From NCBI RefSeq assembly GCF_017565645.3, contig NZ_CP086136.1, positions 7,423,501-7,487,500 of the forward strand: DNA of 64,000 bases, in the 5' to 3' direction. The notes beneath the pieces are model-generated. The model was not told the DNA's origin and ran no database searches. It saw only the letters and a list, made by a program, of their open reading frames with translations. Both the position numbers and the translations under genes were made by a program. This document shows positions 34,924 to 44,364 of this stretch, piece by piece (positions within the stretch are counted from its first letter, which is position 1; the number at the start of each line of letters is the position of its first letter). The stretch is from Bradyrhizobium barranii subsp. barranii. Lineage in GTDB: Bacteria; Pseudomonadota; Alphaproteobacteria; Rhizobiales; Xanthobacteraceae.

Positions 34924-35966
34924 CCGAAGACGTCCTGCAGCACGCCTTCGCGAACGACCGCGACGCCGTCGAGTTCGATCGTCGTTCCCATCATCGGCAA
35001 ATCAAAGTGGCCCGCCGTGTAGCGGCCGGCAAATTCGTTCGCGCCGGTCGAGAACAGGAAATTGCCGGAGACGGCACGAATTTCAGTGCCGTTGGTGTCG
35101 CGCTGGTCATACATCGAGAGGGCTTCGTAGCGGGCCCCCGGATTCATGCCGAAACCGACATGCGAGACCGCATAGGCCTCGCGATCGCCCCACGCCGCGA
35201 GATAGGCGCGCATCATCGCCGCATCCGTGCCCTCGCCCTCCAGCTCGACAACATAATCGTCCTTCAGCGTCATTTTCACCGGGGACGCCAGGTAGCGCTT
35301 GAAGGTCAGATTGATGTCACCGGGGGCCATCACCAGGGTCCCGTTGATCGTTCCGCTCTTGGGAAAGCTAACCACAATGCCACCCGGCCAGTGCGCCAGC
35401 GTGCCCGGCTTGTCGGTCCAGCCCCACACGCCGACCGTGGACGCACCGACCATGTCAACGTCGAGCGCCGTGCCGGCTTTCGATGTCACGCGCATCCGCT
35501 TCGTCCCACGCAACAACTTCGCCGCCGCGCGAACGCGCTTCTCGAGCGCGGGATCCGGCACCATCCGCTCCAGCGCTTCCGGGTGTTCGTTGGAGATCAC
35601 CAGTATCCGCGCGCCGGCCTTGAGGATTTCCGGCGTTTCCACCGCATGCATCAAGCCCTCGATGGTGCAATCTACCACAAAGCCGGCCTGCTGGAGTGCG
35701 GTGATGACCGGACCAAGCCGCTGGATTGCCTCGCTTGCCCCGGTCGAGCGAACCGGCACGATATTCCGGTTACGCGGCGTCGGCATCACCACATGAAACG
35801 GCCGCGCGCCCATCCGCAGCAGGGCGAGCTCCGCCAAATGAACGTTCAGGGCACGCGATTGGGTTTCCGAGAGGATCGCCGCGGTGTCGCCGGCCTTGAC
35901 GGCGCAGCGCTCAAAGATCTCGCAAAACGCGTCGATCCATTTTGCCTCGATGCGATCCGCCAGCAT
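34920..35966 (-). CDS. NicX-like ring-cleavage dioxygenase (2,5-dihydroxypyridine dioxygenase family)
   Basis: This 348-residue protein aligns by memory with Pseudomonas putida NicX, sharing HWPGGIVVSFP-like, GTLVMAPGDI, GNFLFSTGAN and the general length of about 350. The NicX iron ligands are two His and one Asp; here SHVGFG and GHFDLP supply the His and the H-x-D pair. Proteins of this fold are often misnamed leucyl aminopeptidase. It is the last gene of an operon with an ABC importer and an IlvD-type dehydratase, 39 bases after the permease. Activity on a hydroxypyridine is suggested by the ligands but not proven. Confidence 0.78.
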   Translation of the reverse strand: MLADRIEAKWIDAFCEIFERCAVKAGDTAAILSETQSRALNVHLAELALLRMGARPFHVVMPTPRNRNIVPVRSTGASEAIQRLGPVITALQQAGFVVDCTIEGLMHAVETPEILKAGARILVISNEHPEALERMVPDPALEKRVRAAAKLLRGTKRMRVTSKAGTALDVDMVGASTVGVWGWTDKPGTLAHWPGGIVVSFPKSGTINGTLVMAPGDINLTFKRYLASPVKMTLKDDYVVELEGEGTDAAMMRAYLAAWGDREAYAVSHVGFGMNPGARYEALSMYDQRDTNGTEIRAVSGNFLFSTGANEFAGRYTAGHFDLPMMGTTIELDGVAVVREGVLQDVFG

Positions 35967-36005
35967 GGTCCACTCCCGGTCTTCTGGTTTCTTTGTTCAG
36001 TCAGA

Positions 36006-36772
36006 TCACGCTTCGGGGAAGCCCCGCAAGAGATACGATCGCAGGGCACCCAGCAAGCCGTTCAGGATCAACCCCAGCAGCGAGATCGTGATCAGTGGTA
36101 CGAACATGTCGACGCCCTGAAAGGTTCGGGCCGCCGTCACCAGCACATGCCCCAACCCGTCCGTCGACGTGATCATTTCGGCCAGAAACACCACGATGCA
36201 GGAAATGACAAGGCCGATCCGGCAGCCGGTCAGGATCGAAGGCATCGCTGCCGGCAAAACCACCTTGAACAAGATCTCATAGCGCGGCGTTCCCGCCGCC
36301 ATGGCCGACCAGATCAGCTTCTGCTCCACAGCCGATGCGCCGTAGTAGGTGGACAGCAGAATGGGAAAGAGAGCGTCCGCCGCCACCAGCGTGATCTTCG
36401 ATCCGTGGCCGAAGCCGAGCAGAAGCAGCAGCGCCGGATAAAGTGCGACTTTAGGCAACGGCGCCAACACGCGCACGATTGGCCGAACCACGGCATTGAT
36501 CGTTGGATTGGCGGCCGCGGCGATGCCAATACTTACGCCGAGCACGACCGCAATCGCAAAGCCGGCAAACAGCCGGATCAGGGTCGCCGCGATCTCCTGC
36601 TGAAACGTCCACGTCACGAGTTGCTGGAGCAACTGCTGAAGACATATCCCGGCGGTGGCAGCAAGACCACAGGCGCAAAGCCGAATGATACGAGGCCTTG
36701 CCACACCGCGATCACCAGCACAATTGGCACGAGCCCAAGAACGACGTTTGCTGAGAGAAGACGCGATGTCAT
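36006..36772 (-). pseudogene. Taurine/nitrate-type ABC permease, broken by a one-base frameshift
   Basis: The gene starts at an ATG (36772) that overlaps the previous permease stop as ATGA. It reads MTSRLLSANVVLGLVPIV through PPPGYVF, then falls out of frame at about 36639. The second frame continues QQLLQQLVTWTFQQ to the end at 36006 with the EAA-like motif AAGTPRYEILFKVVLPAAMP. One missing C in the codons for VFQQ explains the break. Joined, it would be about 255 residues, like its partner. Unless the frameshift is a sequencing error, the importer lacks one full-length permease. The downstream frame has its own ATG, so a truncated product is possible. Confidence 0.78.
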
Positions 36773-37554
36773 GAGAAGCTCAGCGGCATGTCGAACTGAG
36801 GCTCGGACCAGCGCACCAGCCGTGCGCGGACCCGCTCGAAAATAGCATCGAGGCAAATTCCCATCGCCCCCACGATGATGATCATCGCGAAGACGGTGTC
36901 GTATTGGCCCATGTCCAAAGCGTTGAACAGAATGTTGCCGGCGCCGGACTGGCGGGCGATCATCTCGCTGGTGATCATCGTGATCAGCGCCAGCACGAGA
37001 CCGGTGCGACATCCGGTCAGTATCTCCGGCAATGCCGCCGGCAGCACGATCCGCACCAGCCGTTGCAGCGGTGACAGTCCCATCGCTGCGCCTGACCACA
37101 GCATCTTCTCTTCGACGGCTTGGGCGCCCTCAAAGCTGTGATAGATCACGGGGAGGCTGACGCCGAGGAAGATCACAAGCGTCTTCGTGATGTCCCCGAC
37201 GCCCAGCCAAAGCATGATGATCGGCATCAGCGCCGCTTTCGGCACCGGATAGATCACCATTAGAAGCGGGTTGAAGAAGGCCGCGACGGCGCGGCTACGC
37301 CCCATCAACAGACCCAGCGGGATCGAAACCAGCACGGCTACACCGAACCCGATCGCCATGCGGCGAAGCGAGGCCAGGATGTTGATCAGCGACTCCTTGT
37401 CGCCAAGGATGTCCGGGATCGCGCGGATCGCCTCGATCGCCGTCGGAAAACTGTCATTCTTCAGCGCGAGCGACGCGACCTGCCACACCGCCAGCAGCCC
37501 GATGCAAGCGAACACCGGGGCGGCACGTCTGGCGGCGGCAGCAGGCGATATCAT
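36769..37554 (-). CDS. Taurine/nitrate/riboflavin-type ABC permease
   Basis: The 261-residue protein has six predicted helices and the cytoplasmic EAA loop GAAMGLSPLQRLVRIVLPAALPEILTG. This is the BPD_transp_1 fold of SsuC/TauC-like importers. It overlaps the ATPase gene by four bases. Two different permeases imply a heterodimeric channel, although the second is frameshifted. Confidence 0.9.
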   Translation of the reverse strand: MISPAAAARRAAPVFACIGLLAVWQVASLALKNDSFPTAIEAIRAIPDILGDKESLINILASLRRMAIGFGVAVLVSIPLGLLMGRSRAVAAFFNPLLMVIYPVPKAALMPIIMLWLGVGDITKTLVIFLGVSLPVIYHSFEGAQAVEEKMLWSGAAMGLSPLQRLVRIVLPAALPEILTGCRTGLVLALITMITSEMIARQSGAGNILFNALDMGQYDTVFAMIIIVGAMGICLDAIFERVRARLVRWSEPQFDMPLSFS

Positions 37555-38417
37555 GACGGCGATCCGGTCTCGTCGACCTCGTCGAACATGCGCTCGATGT
37601 CGACGACGTATTTCTGATAGCGCGGATCGAGCAACAGCTCGTTGCGGCGACGCGGCCGAGGCAGATCGATGTCGATCACCTGCCGAATGCGGCCGGGAGA
37701 TTTCGACATCATCACGACCTTGTCCGACAGGAACACGGCCTCGTCGACCGAATGGGTCACGAACAGCACCGTCTTGCGGTCGCGCTCCCAGATGTTCAGG
37801 AGATCATTCTGGAGACGTGTACGGGTGTGCGCGTCGAGCGCGCCGAACGGCTCGTCCATTAGCAGAACTTCAGGGTGGTAAGCCAAAGTCCGGGCCAGCG
37901 CGACGCGCTGCTTCATGCCACCCGAGAGCTCCTTGGGATAAAAGTTCTCATAGCCTTTGAGGCCGACCATCTCGATCAAGGCCCGGCTCTGTGCTCCGGC
38001 CTCGGTGGCAGGCATACCTTGCTGGCGCGGGCCATACATCACATTGCCCAGCACCGTCTTCCAGGGAAACAGAGCGAACTCCTGAAACACCGGTCCGCGA
38101 TCCGGACCCGGCCCCGTGATCGTCTGTCCCTTCATCCTCGCCACACCGCTGGTCGGGCTGACGAAGCCGCCGACGATATAAAGAAGTGTCGACTTGCCGC
38201 AGCCGGACGGACCAAGGATGGCGACGAAGGCTCCTTCCTCGATCGTCAGCGAGATGTCCGATAGCGCCAAATGATCCTTGCGCGCCGAGGTCTGGAAAAC
38301 CTGGGAGACGCGGTCGATCTCGATGATCGCAGAAGCCGGCCTTTGTGGCGTCACCGGATTCACCCATTCGCTCGATCTCGAAGGCACTACCCTCATTCCG
38401 TCTCTCACTTGATTCAC
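37551..38417 (-). CDS. Taurine/nitrate-type ABC ATPase
   Basis: The 288-residue ATPase has Walker A GPSGCGKST (about residue 68), Q-loop VFQEFALFPW, signature LSGGMKQRVALARTLA, Walker B VLLMDEPFGALD and H-loop VTHSVDEA. This is the TauB/SsuB/NrtD type. The start could be 38417 or an internal ATG at 38396. It follows the IlvD-type gene by about 100 bases in the same operon. Confidence 0.92.
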   Translation of the reverse strand: MNQVRDGMRVVPSRSSEWVNPVTPQRPASAIIEIDRVSQVFQTSARKDHLALSDISLTIEEGAFVAILGPSGCGKSTLLYIVGGFVSPTSGVARMKGQTITGPGPDRGPVFQEFALFPWKTVLGNVMYGPRQQGMPATEAGAQSRALIEMVGLKGYENFYPKELSGGMKQRVALARTLAYHPEVLLMDEPFGALDAHTRTRLQNDLLNIWERDRKTVLFVTHSVDEAVFLSDKVVMMSKSPGRIRQVIDIDLPRPRRRNELLLDPRYQKYVVDIERMFDEVDETGSPS

Positions 38418-38520
38418 GCGCGAATGTCACGCAACCGATCCGCTGATGTCCTCCATCAGCTGATCGAGCTTAGCAAGAAACTTGCCAGACAGGCGGTCAT
38501 TCTCGCCCGGGAGCGGCGCA

Positions 38521-40215
38521 TCATTCGAACCAAGGCCATTCTGCAGGGCCCTCATGTGTCACGGCTCCGCCCGGCGCCTGTCCGACCAGCCGCGCATACT
38601 TTGCGAGCGCACCTGCACGGTGACGGGGCGGCCTCGGCTTCCAATCGCGTCGGCGCGCCGTGAGTTCCTGCTCGTCGACCAGCATATCCATCCGCCGGTT
38701 TGCGGCATCGATCCGGATCCTGTCGCCGTCGCGAACAAGCGCCAACGGACCGCCGACAAACGCTTCGGGGGACACGTAGCCGATGCACATGCCGCGAGTA
38801 GCGCCGGAGAACCGTCCATCGGTGATCAGGGCCACTTTCTCGCCCATACCCTGGCCGTATATCAGCGCGGTAACGCCGAGCATCTCGCGCATGCCCGGGC
38901 CGCCGACTGGCCCTTCATTGCGGATCACCAGCACCTCGCCGGCCGTGTAGGCGCGGTCACGGACCGCTTTGACACATGCCTCCTCATCTTCGAAGACGCG
39001 CGCAACGCCCTCGAAGTGCTGACTCTTTAAACCTGCGACCTTGATCACCGCACCGTCTGGACAGAGATTGCCCTTCAGAACCGCCACGCCACCATCAGGC
39101 ATGATCGGCGCACGAGACGCGTAAACGACTTCACCATCGGGAGCGTTGGCCGCGCCATATTCTTCGGCGAGCGTGCGCCCCGTGACGGACAAGCAGCTCC
39201 CATCGATGTGCCCGCTCTGGATCAACTCGCGGATCACGACGGCCGCGCCGCCGATGTCGTAGACATCCTTCGCAGTGTACTTGCCGCCCGGCCGCAAGTT
39301 TCCAATCAGCGGCGTCCTGGCAAAGACCTTGCCGACGTCATCAATCGTGAATGCGATCCCGGCCTCATTCGCGATCGCCGGCAGATGCAGCGCTGCGTTG
39401 GTCGAGCCGCCCGTGGCGGCAACAATCGCCGCGCCGTTCTCGAGGGATTTCCGAGTCACGAGGTCGCGCGGCAGCGGGCCGCCACGTTCCAGCATCTCCA
39501 TCACCAGTCGCCCGGCGCGGCGCGAGATCTGTGCACGTTCGGCATAGACACCGGGTACCATCGAGACGTTGGGAATGGTCAGCCCCATCGCCTCCGACAC
39601 CATCCCCATCGTATTCGCGGTAAACTGGCCGGCGCACGCGCCAATGGTCGGCAGGCAGGCGCGCTCGATCCGCTCGAGCGTGGCGCCGTCGATCTCTCCG
39701 GTCATGAAGCTGCCGACAGCTTCATAGGAGTCGAGCACCGTGAGAGTCCGCCCGTCCACCCGGCCCGGCAGCGAACTGCCGCCGTAGATGAAAATGGACG
39801 GTACGTTGCAACGAACCATACCCATCATCACGCCGGGAAGCGTCTTGTCGCATCCGCCGTACCCGATCAGCGCGTCATAGGCGAGACCATGAACGACGGC
39901 TTCGATCGAATCGGCAATCAGCTCGCGTGAAAAGAGAGAAAACTTCATTCCCTCGTGATTCATGCTGATGCCGTCGGAGACCGACACGGTGGAGAATTCG
40001 CGCGGCGTGCCACCAGCCTCCTCGATTCCCGTCTTGGCCGCGGCCACCTGGAAGTCGTGGGTCATATTGCAGGGCGTCTGCTCGCCCTTCATGCTGACGA
40101 CGCCCACCATCGGCTTGGCGATCGCTGCGTCGTCGAGCCCCATTGCGCGCATGAAAGCGCGGTGCGGGGCCCGGTCGAGGCCGTCAGTCGAGACCCGTGA
40201 TCGCAACTTCTTCAT
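38521..40215 (-). CDS. IlvD/Edd-family Fe-S dehydratase
   Basis: The protein has 564 residues from the ATG at 40215 (a longer TTG start at 40278 is possible). It has the Fe-S and Mg motifs of the family: [19 protein letters not shown] and [11 protein letters not shown], then a C-terminal [18 protein letters not shown]. Members dehydrate dihydroxy acids in branched-chain amino acid synthesis or sugar acids in catabolism. Its place inside an importer operon argues for a catabolic substrate rather than valine and isoleucine synthesis, but family membership alone cannot tell. Confidence 0.87.
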   Translation of the reverse strand: MKKLRSRVSTDGLDRAPHRAFMRAMGLDDAAIAKPMVGVVSMKGEQTPCNMTHDFQVAAAKTGIEEAGGTPREFSTVSVSDGISMNHEGMKFSLFSRELIADSIEAVVHGLAYDALIGYGGCDKTLPGVMMGMVRCNVPSIFIYGGSSLPGRVDGRTLTVLDSYEAVGSFMTGEIDGATLERIERACLPTIGACAGQFTANTMGMVSEAMGLTIPNVSMVPGVYAERAQISRRAGRLVMEMLERGGPLPRDLVTRKSLENGAAIVAATGGSTNAALHLPAIANEAGIAFTIDDVGKVFARTPLIGNLRPGGKYTAKDVYDIGGAAVVIRELIQSGHIDGSCLSVTGRTLAEEYGAANAPDGEVVYASRAPIMPDGGVAVLKGNLCPDGAVIKVAGLKSQHFEGVARVFEDEEACVKAVRDRAYTAGEVLVIRNEGPVGGPGMREMLGVTALIYGQGMGEKVALITDGRFSGATRGMCIGYVSPEAFVGGPLALVRDGDRIRIDAANRRMDMLVDEQELTARRRDWKPRPPRHRAGALAKYARLVGQAPGGAVTHEGPAEWPWFE

Positions 40216-40290
40216 GCGCGCATCTTTTTCATGCAACGTCCGGGATGATCCGGGACGCCGCGCCCCTTGTTCGGACAATTCGCCCGTTGC

Positions 40291-41274
40291 CTATTCCAGC
40301 GGCGCGACGATCGTCGCGTGCTTGAACTGCATGGCATCCAGCTTCGGCAGCATTCCGGTCTCCGCGTAGATGTCCAGCATCTTCTGGATCGCGGGGAAGT
40401 TCGGCGCCGCACCTGGATCGCGGCCGAAATCGTTGTCCTTGAGCAGATAGGTCTCGAGCACCGGAATAGGCGCCTTCAGAACCTCATTCACGACCTTTAG
40501 CGTCTCTTCGCGGTTGGCCAGCGCTTTCTTCATACCTGAGGTAATGTCACGCACGTAGGCCTTCACCAAGTCGGGGTTCTTGTCGACGAAATCAGCGCGG
40601 CAGGCTTCCAGGATGTGCACGATGTTCGGCATCGCCTGCGACAATGAGAACAGCTTTCTTGTGCCACCCTTCGCCTCCGCACGTGCGGCAAAGGGCTGGT
40701 TCATGTTGACCGCGTCGACACGGCCCTGGCGCAGCGCATCTTCGGAGACGGCAAAGCCGACCTCGACCAGCTTGATGTCCTTGGCCGGATCGACGCCATT
40801 CTGCTTGAGCAACAGGTTGAAGGGGCCTTGCGTGCCACCGCCGATCACGGAAATGCCGACCGTCTTGCCCTTGAGATCGGCGATCGTCTTGATCGGCGAG
40901 TCATCCATCACCGCCCAATAGACCGAGAAACCGCCGGGCTTCTCGAAGACGTGCTGCGCCACGATGTAGGCCTTGAGATTGCCGCCGACCACACCGTTGG
41001 CCAGCGAGAGCGGCGCTTGCGTCGCGCAATCCAGCGCGCCGGCCGCCAATGCCTGCGTCATCGGCGCGGTGCCCTGAAATTGGGTCCATTCGATGTTGTA
41101 GGCCTTGCCGATATTGGGAAACTCAGCTGGCCTGCGCATCATCCAGTACTTGGATTCCTCGGCCGGGATGGTCCAGCCGACGCGAATGGTCTGCTGTGCC
41201 CATGACGGGGCTGCCCCCGCGCTCGCAGCCGCGGCCGCTCCCAAAGCCAGGATCCACTTCGAAACGGTTCGCAT
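40291..41274 (-). CDS. NMT1/TauA-like ABC substrate-binding protein
   Basis: The protein has 327 residues from MRTVSKWILALG, with a signal peptide ending at SWAQ-QT. Landmarks QALAAGALDCA, LKGKTVGISVIGGGTQG and LRQGRVDAVNMNQP are typical of the taurine/alkanesulfonate/thiamine-precursor binding proteins. It is the first gene of the operon binding protein-IlvD-ATPase-permease-permease-NicX-like. The ligand is unknown; the downstream dioxygenase suggests a heteroaromatic compound. Confidence 0.88.
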   Translation of the reverse strand: MRTVSKWILALGAAAAASAGAAPSWAQQTIRVGWTIPAEESKYWMMRRPAEFPNIGKAYNIEWTQFQGTAPMTQALAAGALDCATQAPLSLANGVVGGNLKAYIVAQHVFEKPGGFSVYWAVMDDSPIKTIADLKGKTVGISVIGGGTQGPFNLLLKQNGVDPAKDIKLVEVGFAVSEDALRQGRVDAVNMNQPFAARAEAKGGTRKLFSLSQAMPNIVHILEACRADFVDKNPDLVKAYVRDITSGMKKALANREETLKVVNEVLKAPIPVLETYLLKDNDFGRDPGAAPNFPAIQKMLDIYAETGMLPKLDAMQFKHATIVAPLE

Positions 41275-41440
41275 CGTGCCCACTCCGCTGCTCCGGCGCC
41301 GACCAGCGCCGCCCAACCCGACCACTCAAATGTTTCATGGTTCAAACAATCAGGCAAGCCATGCGAGCCGGACGGTTTCGCTGTCCGACCTGCAATGTAT
41401 GGTAAGGCGGCGTTTGCGCTGCGACAGAAGGAGGCAACCT

Positions 41441-42349
41441 ATGGCTGATGCGAGCAAGACAAACCCGCAGGGCGTCGAGAGGCTCGGCTATCTCGGCCTT
41501 GGACTGATGGGAACGCCGATGACCCGGCGCCTGCTCACAGCCGGCCATCAGGTCGCTGTCTGGAATCGTTCGGAGGGCAAGGTCGCTCCGCTCGTCGCGG
41601 CCGGCGCCAGGCGCGCAGCCACGCCCCGCGACATGTTGACGAACGCGGATATCGTCTTCATGTGCGTGACCGATGCCGCCGCCGTCGAAGAGGTAATCTT
41701 CGGACCCGAGGGTCTTGCAGCGGCTTCCGGCGCAGGCAGGCTCGTCGTCGACTTCTCGTCGATCCATCCCGACGCCGCACGCGATCTTGCAGCGAGGCTG
41801 AAAGACGCGAATGGCGCGGGCTGGATAGATGCGCCGGTGTCCGGCGGCACCAAGGGCGCAGAGGAAGGCACGCTCGCCATCATGGCCGGCGGAGAAGCTG
41901 CTGACATCGAGCGGGCACGGCCCTATGTGCTGCACATGGCACGCAGGTTCACCCACATGGGCCCGATCGGGGCTGGCCAAACCACAAAACTCTGCAACCA
42001 GGTGATCGTCGGATGCGCGATGGCCGTTCTGGCGGAAGCAACGCGCCTTGCCTCGAATGCGGGGATTGACGCAGGCCGGCTGCCCGAAGCGCTCGCCGGC
42101 GGCTTTGCGGATTCCATCCCGCTTCAGCTCTTCGTGCCGCGCATGGTCCAGGGCATCCACTCGCCGCCGCTTGGCCATATCGCGACAATGCTCAAGGATC
42201 TCGACACGGTCGCCGATGTCGCCCAGGCGACGTCAACGCCGGTGCCGATGGCGCCCCTCGCGGGACAGATATTCAGGCTGGCCAAGGCTGCACGCGGCGC
42301 CGACGCAGACGCTTTGGAAATCTACAAGCTCTCGGCAACAGACCGCTGA
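41441..42349 (+). CDS. 3-hydroxyisobutyrate-dehydrogenase-family oxidoreductase
   Basis: The protein has 302 residues from the ATG at 41441, which has GAAGGAGG six bases upstream. It has the Rossmann motif GLGLMGTPM (about residues 18-26), the substrate motif IDAPVSGGTKGAEEGTL and the catalytic lysine in GAGQTTKLCNQ (about 185). The family reduces or oxidises small beta-hydroxy acids, including tartronate semialdehyde. It is divergent from the ABC operon and convergent with the flavin reductase gene. Confidence 0.9.
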   Translation: MADASKTNPQGVERLGYLGLGLMGTPMTRRLLTAGHQVAVWNRSEGKVAPLVAAGARRAATPRDMLTNADIVFMCVTDAAAVEEVIFGPEGLAAASGAGRLVVDFSSIHPDAARDLAARLKDANGAGWIDAPVSGGTKGAEEGTLAIMAGGEAADIERARPYVLHMARRFTHMGPIGAGQTTKLCNQVIVGCAMAVLAEATRLASNAGIDAGRLPEALAGGFADSIPLQLFVPRMVQGIHSPPLGHIATMLKDLDTVADVAQATSTPVPMAPLAGQIFRLAKAARGADADALEIYKLSATDR

Positions 42350-42373
42350 GCCGACGAGCGTCCTTGAATTGCC

Positions 42374-42937
42374 TTATCGCGACTTCTTGCGTTCATCATC
42401 AGCCAGGAACCGGCCATACCCCCCGCGCGCAAACAGCAGGGGCTCCTTGGCACTGTAGGCGTAGGCCTCGACCGCGCCGAGAAAGATCACGTGGTCACCG
42501 CCATAATAGCGATTGACCGATCGGCATTGAAAGTTGGCGACACTCTCGGCAAGGACCGGCGCGTTCCCGAGGCCCGGGGTCCAGTCGACCCCGGCGAACT
42601 TGTCTTCGGTCGATTTTGCAAATTTGTTCGCAAGCGTTTGCTGCGACGTGCCGAGTATGTGAACGGCGAAATGGCTGGCGTTCTGAAACACGGGGAGGCT
42701 TGAGGAATAGAATCCGAGGCTCCAGAGGACCAGAGGGGGATTCAAGGAGACTGACGCGAACGAATTGCAGGTGATACCATAGGGCTTACCATCAGCGGCC
42801 ATGGCCGTGATGATCGTTACGCCCGTTCCGTATGTGCCTAGCGCGTTGCGAAAATCACGAGGATCGATCGGCGAACTGTCGCTGGCGAGTTCATTCGCTG
42901 GATCGGAAATGGCCGGCTGCTTCGGCAGATCATTCAT
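42374..42937 (-). CDS. Flavin reductase component
   Basis: The protein has 187 residues. The flavin reductase-like FMN-binding domain shows GTYGTGVTIITA and GITCNSFASVSLNPPLVLWSL, then HFAVHILG. Such small NADH:flavin reductases supply reduced flavin to a partner oxygenase. The adjacent acyl-CoA-dehydrogenase-like monooxygenase, nine bases upstream on the strand, is that partner, making a two-component system. Confidence 0.88.
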   Translation of the reverse strand: MNDLPKQPAISDPANELASDSSPIDPRDFRNALGTYGTGVTIITAMAADGKPYGITCNSFASVSLNPPLVLWSLGFYSSSLPVFQNASHFAVHILGTSQQTLANKFAKSTEDKFAGVDWTPGLGNAPVLAESVANFQCRSVNRYYGGDHVIFLGAVEAYAYSAKEPLLFARGGYGRFLADDERKKSR

Positions 42938-42946
42938 CGGCCGGCC

Positions 42947-44176
42947 TCACAGCGTGAGATTGTCGGACGGCAGGCCCAGAGCCACCCGTCCGTAATTGGT
43001 TCCGGCCGCATCGAAGTTGAACGCAAGATGCGAGTTTATCGCGTGCGCATCGCGGAACTGCCGCTGCAACACGCCCGTCGTGAACAGACCGCGCGCTCCG
43101 CTCGCCGCAAACAGCATCGAGACCGCGTCGGTGCACAGATTCACGGAAAATGCGCCATCGCGACGATATCTGGTCTTGGTCGCCATATCAGGAATACGGC
43201 CGCGCCTTGCATCTTCCATTGCATTGACGCAGGCCGAACGCATGATCAGGCGCGCAGCGTCGATCTTGGCCGAAGCCTCCGCGATCTTGATCTGCGTGCT
43301 TTGAAAGTCGCTGAGCTTGGCGCGGTTGTAGGTCGAGATGCGATGACGCGCGACCTCCGCATAATCGTCGAGGCATGCTTGAGCGTTCCCCAGCGCGACG
43401 CCGGAGAGGACGTAAGGAAACAGCGAGAACACGGGTAGCGCATACAGCGGATTGGGATTGACCTTGCTTCCCGGCGTCGGGCCGCCGGCAAGATCGCCAA
43501 CCGCGACCGTCATATAGTCGGCCACGAAAGCGTCCCTGACTTCGACATCGCAGGAGCCGGTACCGCGCAGTCCCGTGACATTCCAGGTGTCGAGCACCTT
43601 GTAGTCGACTTTCGGCAACAGGAAGATTCGGTACTCGATCCCGTCTGCTTCGTCGTCAGAATAGACAACGCTTGCAAGCATGTTCCATTCGCAGGAGCCA
43701 ACGCCCGAGGAAAACGGCCAGCTGCCGTGCAACCGGTAGCCGCCCTCGACCCGCGTGGCGCGTCCGGCAGGAAAAATGAACGAGGACGCGATCAGCGCGT
43801 CCGGATCGCGGTCCCAGACCAGATCCTGCGCCTTTTGCGCGAACATGCCGAGCATCCAATGATGGCTCGCCAGGTTAGCGAGATTCCACGCCACTGATGC
43901 ATCCGCCATTCCCAGCAGTTCGGCGCAGTCGACGAGAGCGACATAGTCAAGCTCGGCGCCGCCGATGCGCTTCGGCTGCAGCATGCGGAACAGGCCAGCG
44001 TCGTGGAGATCCTTCTCGGTTTCCGTCGGAAGATGCCGCAGTTCCTCCGTGCGGGCAGCCCGCTCTCGCAGCCGCGGCACGAGCGCCCGGGTCCTCGCGA
44101 TCATGGCCGCATAGGCGCGTTCGCCGGCTTCCTGCCCCGTCGGCTGGCCCATGCTCGGCTCTTGACCAGGCGCCAT
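42947..44176 (-). CDS. Two-component flavin-dependent monooxygenase, oxygenase subunit
   Basis: The 409-residue protein has the acyl-CoA dehydrogenase fold of HpaH/HsaA/C2-type monooxygenases, with SSFIFPAGRATRVEGGYRLHG (middle domain) and a C-terminal domain ending with FNFDAAGTNYGRVALG. It uses reduced flavin from the adjacent reductase to hydroxylate an aromatic ring. The position of the active-site histidine cannot be fixed by eye. It is the first gene of the pair. Substrate unknown. Confidence 0.85.
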   Translation of the reverse strand: MAPGQEPSMGQPTGQEAGERAYAAMIARTRALVPRLRERAARTEELRHLPTETEKDLHDAGLFRMLQPKRIGGAELDYVALVDCAELLGMADASVAWNLANLASHHWMLGMFAQKAQDLVWDRDPDALIASSFIFPAGRATRVEGGYRLHGSWPFSSGVGSCEWNMLASVVYSDDEADGIEYRIFLLPKVDYKVLDTWNVTGLRGTGSCDVEVRDAFVADYMTVAVGDLAGGPTPGSKVNPNPLYALPVFSLFPYVLSGVALGNAQACLDDYAEVARHRISTYNRAKLSDFQSTQIKIAEASAKIDAARLIMRSACVNAMEDARRGRIPDMATKTRYRRDGAFSVNLCTDAVSMLFAASGARGLFTTGVLQRQFRDAHAINSHLAFNFDAAGTNYGRVALGLPSDNLTL

Positions 44177-44364
44177 TCGAGTCCCTCGCTTTCACATAGT
44201 TATGCGGCGGGAACTTCGCCAAATCAAGCTGGGCAGCGCTTACGTTGCGTGGTCGCCCCGCACCCCGGCTGTTCACAGGAATGCGATGTCGCGTATACCG
44301 TCTTCTCAAAGCAGCTATCCGCAAGCTTAGCGATGCCTGGCTCCATGGAGCTGACCGCTCAGGC

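Noticed and set aside
35007..36845. A 612-codon open frame on the plus strand
   Set aside because: It is antisense to the NicX-like and permease genes, rich in His, Arg and Gln, with no recognisable domain.
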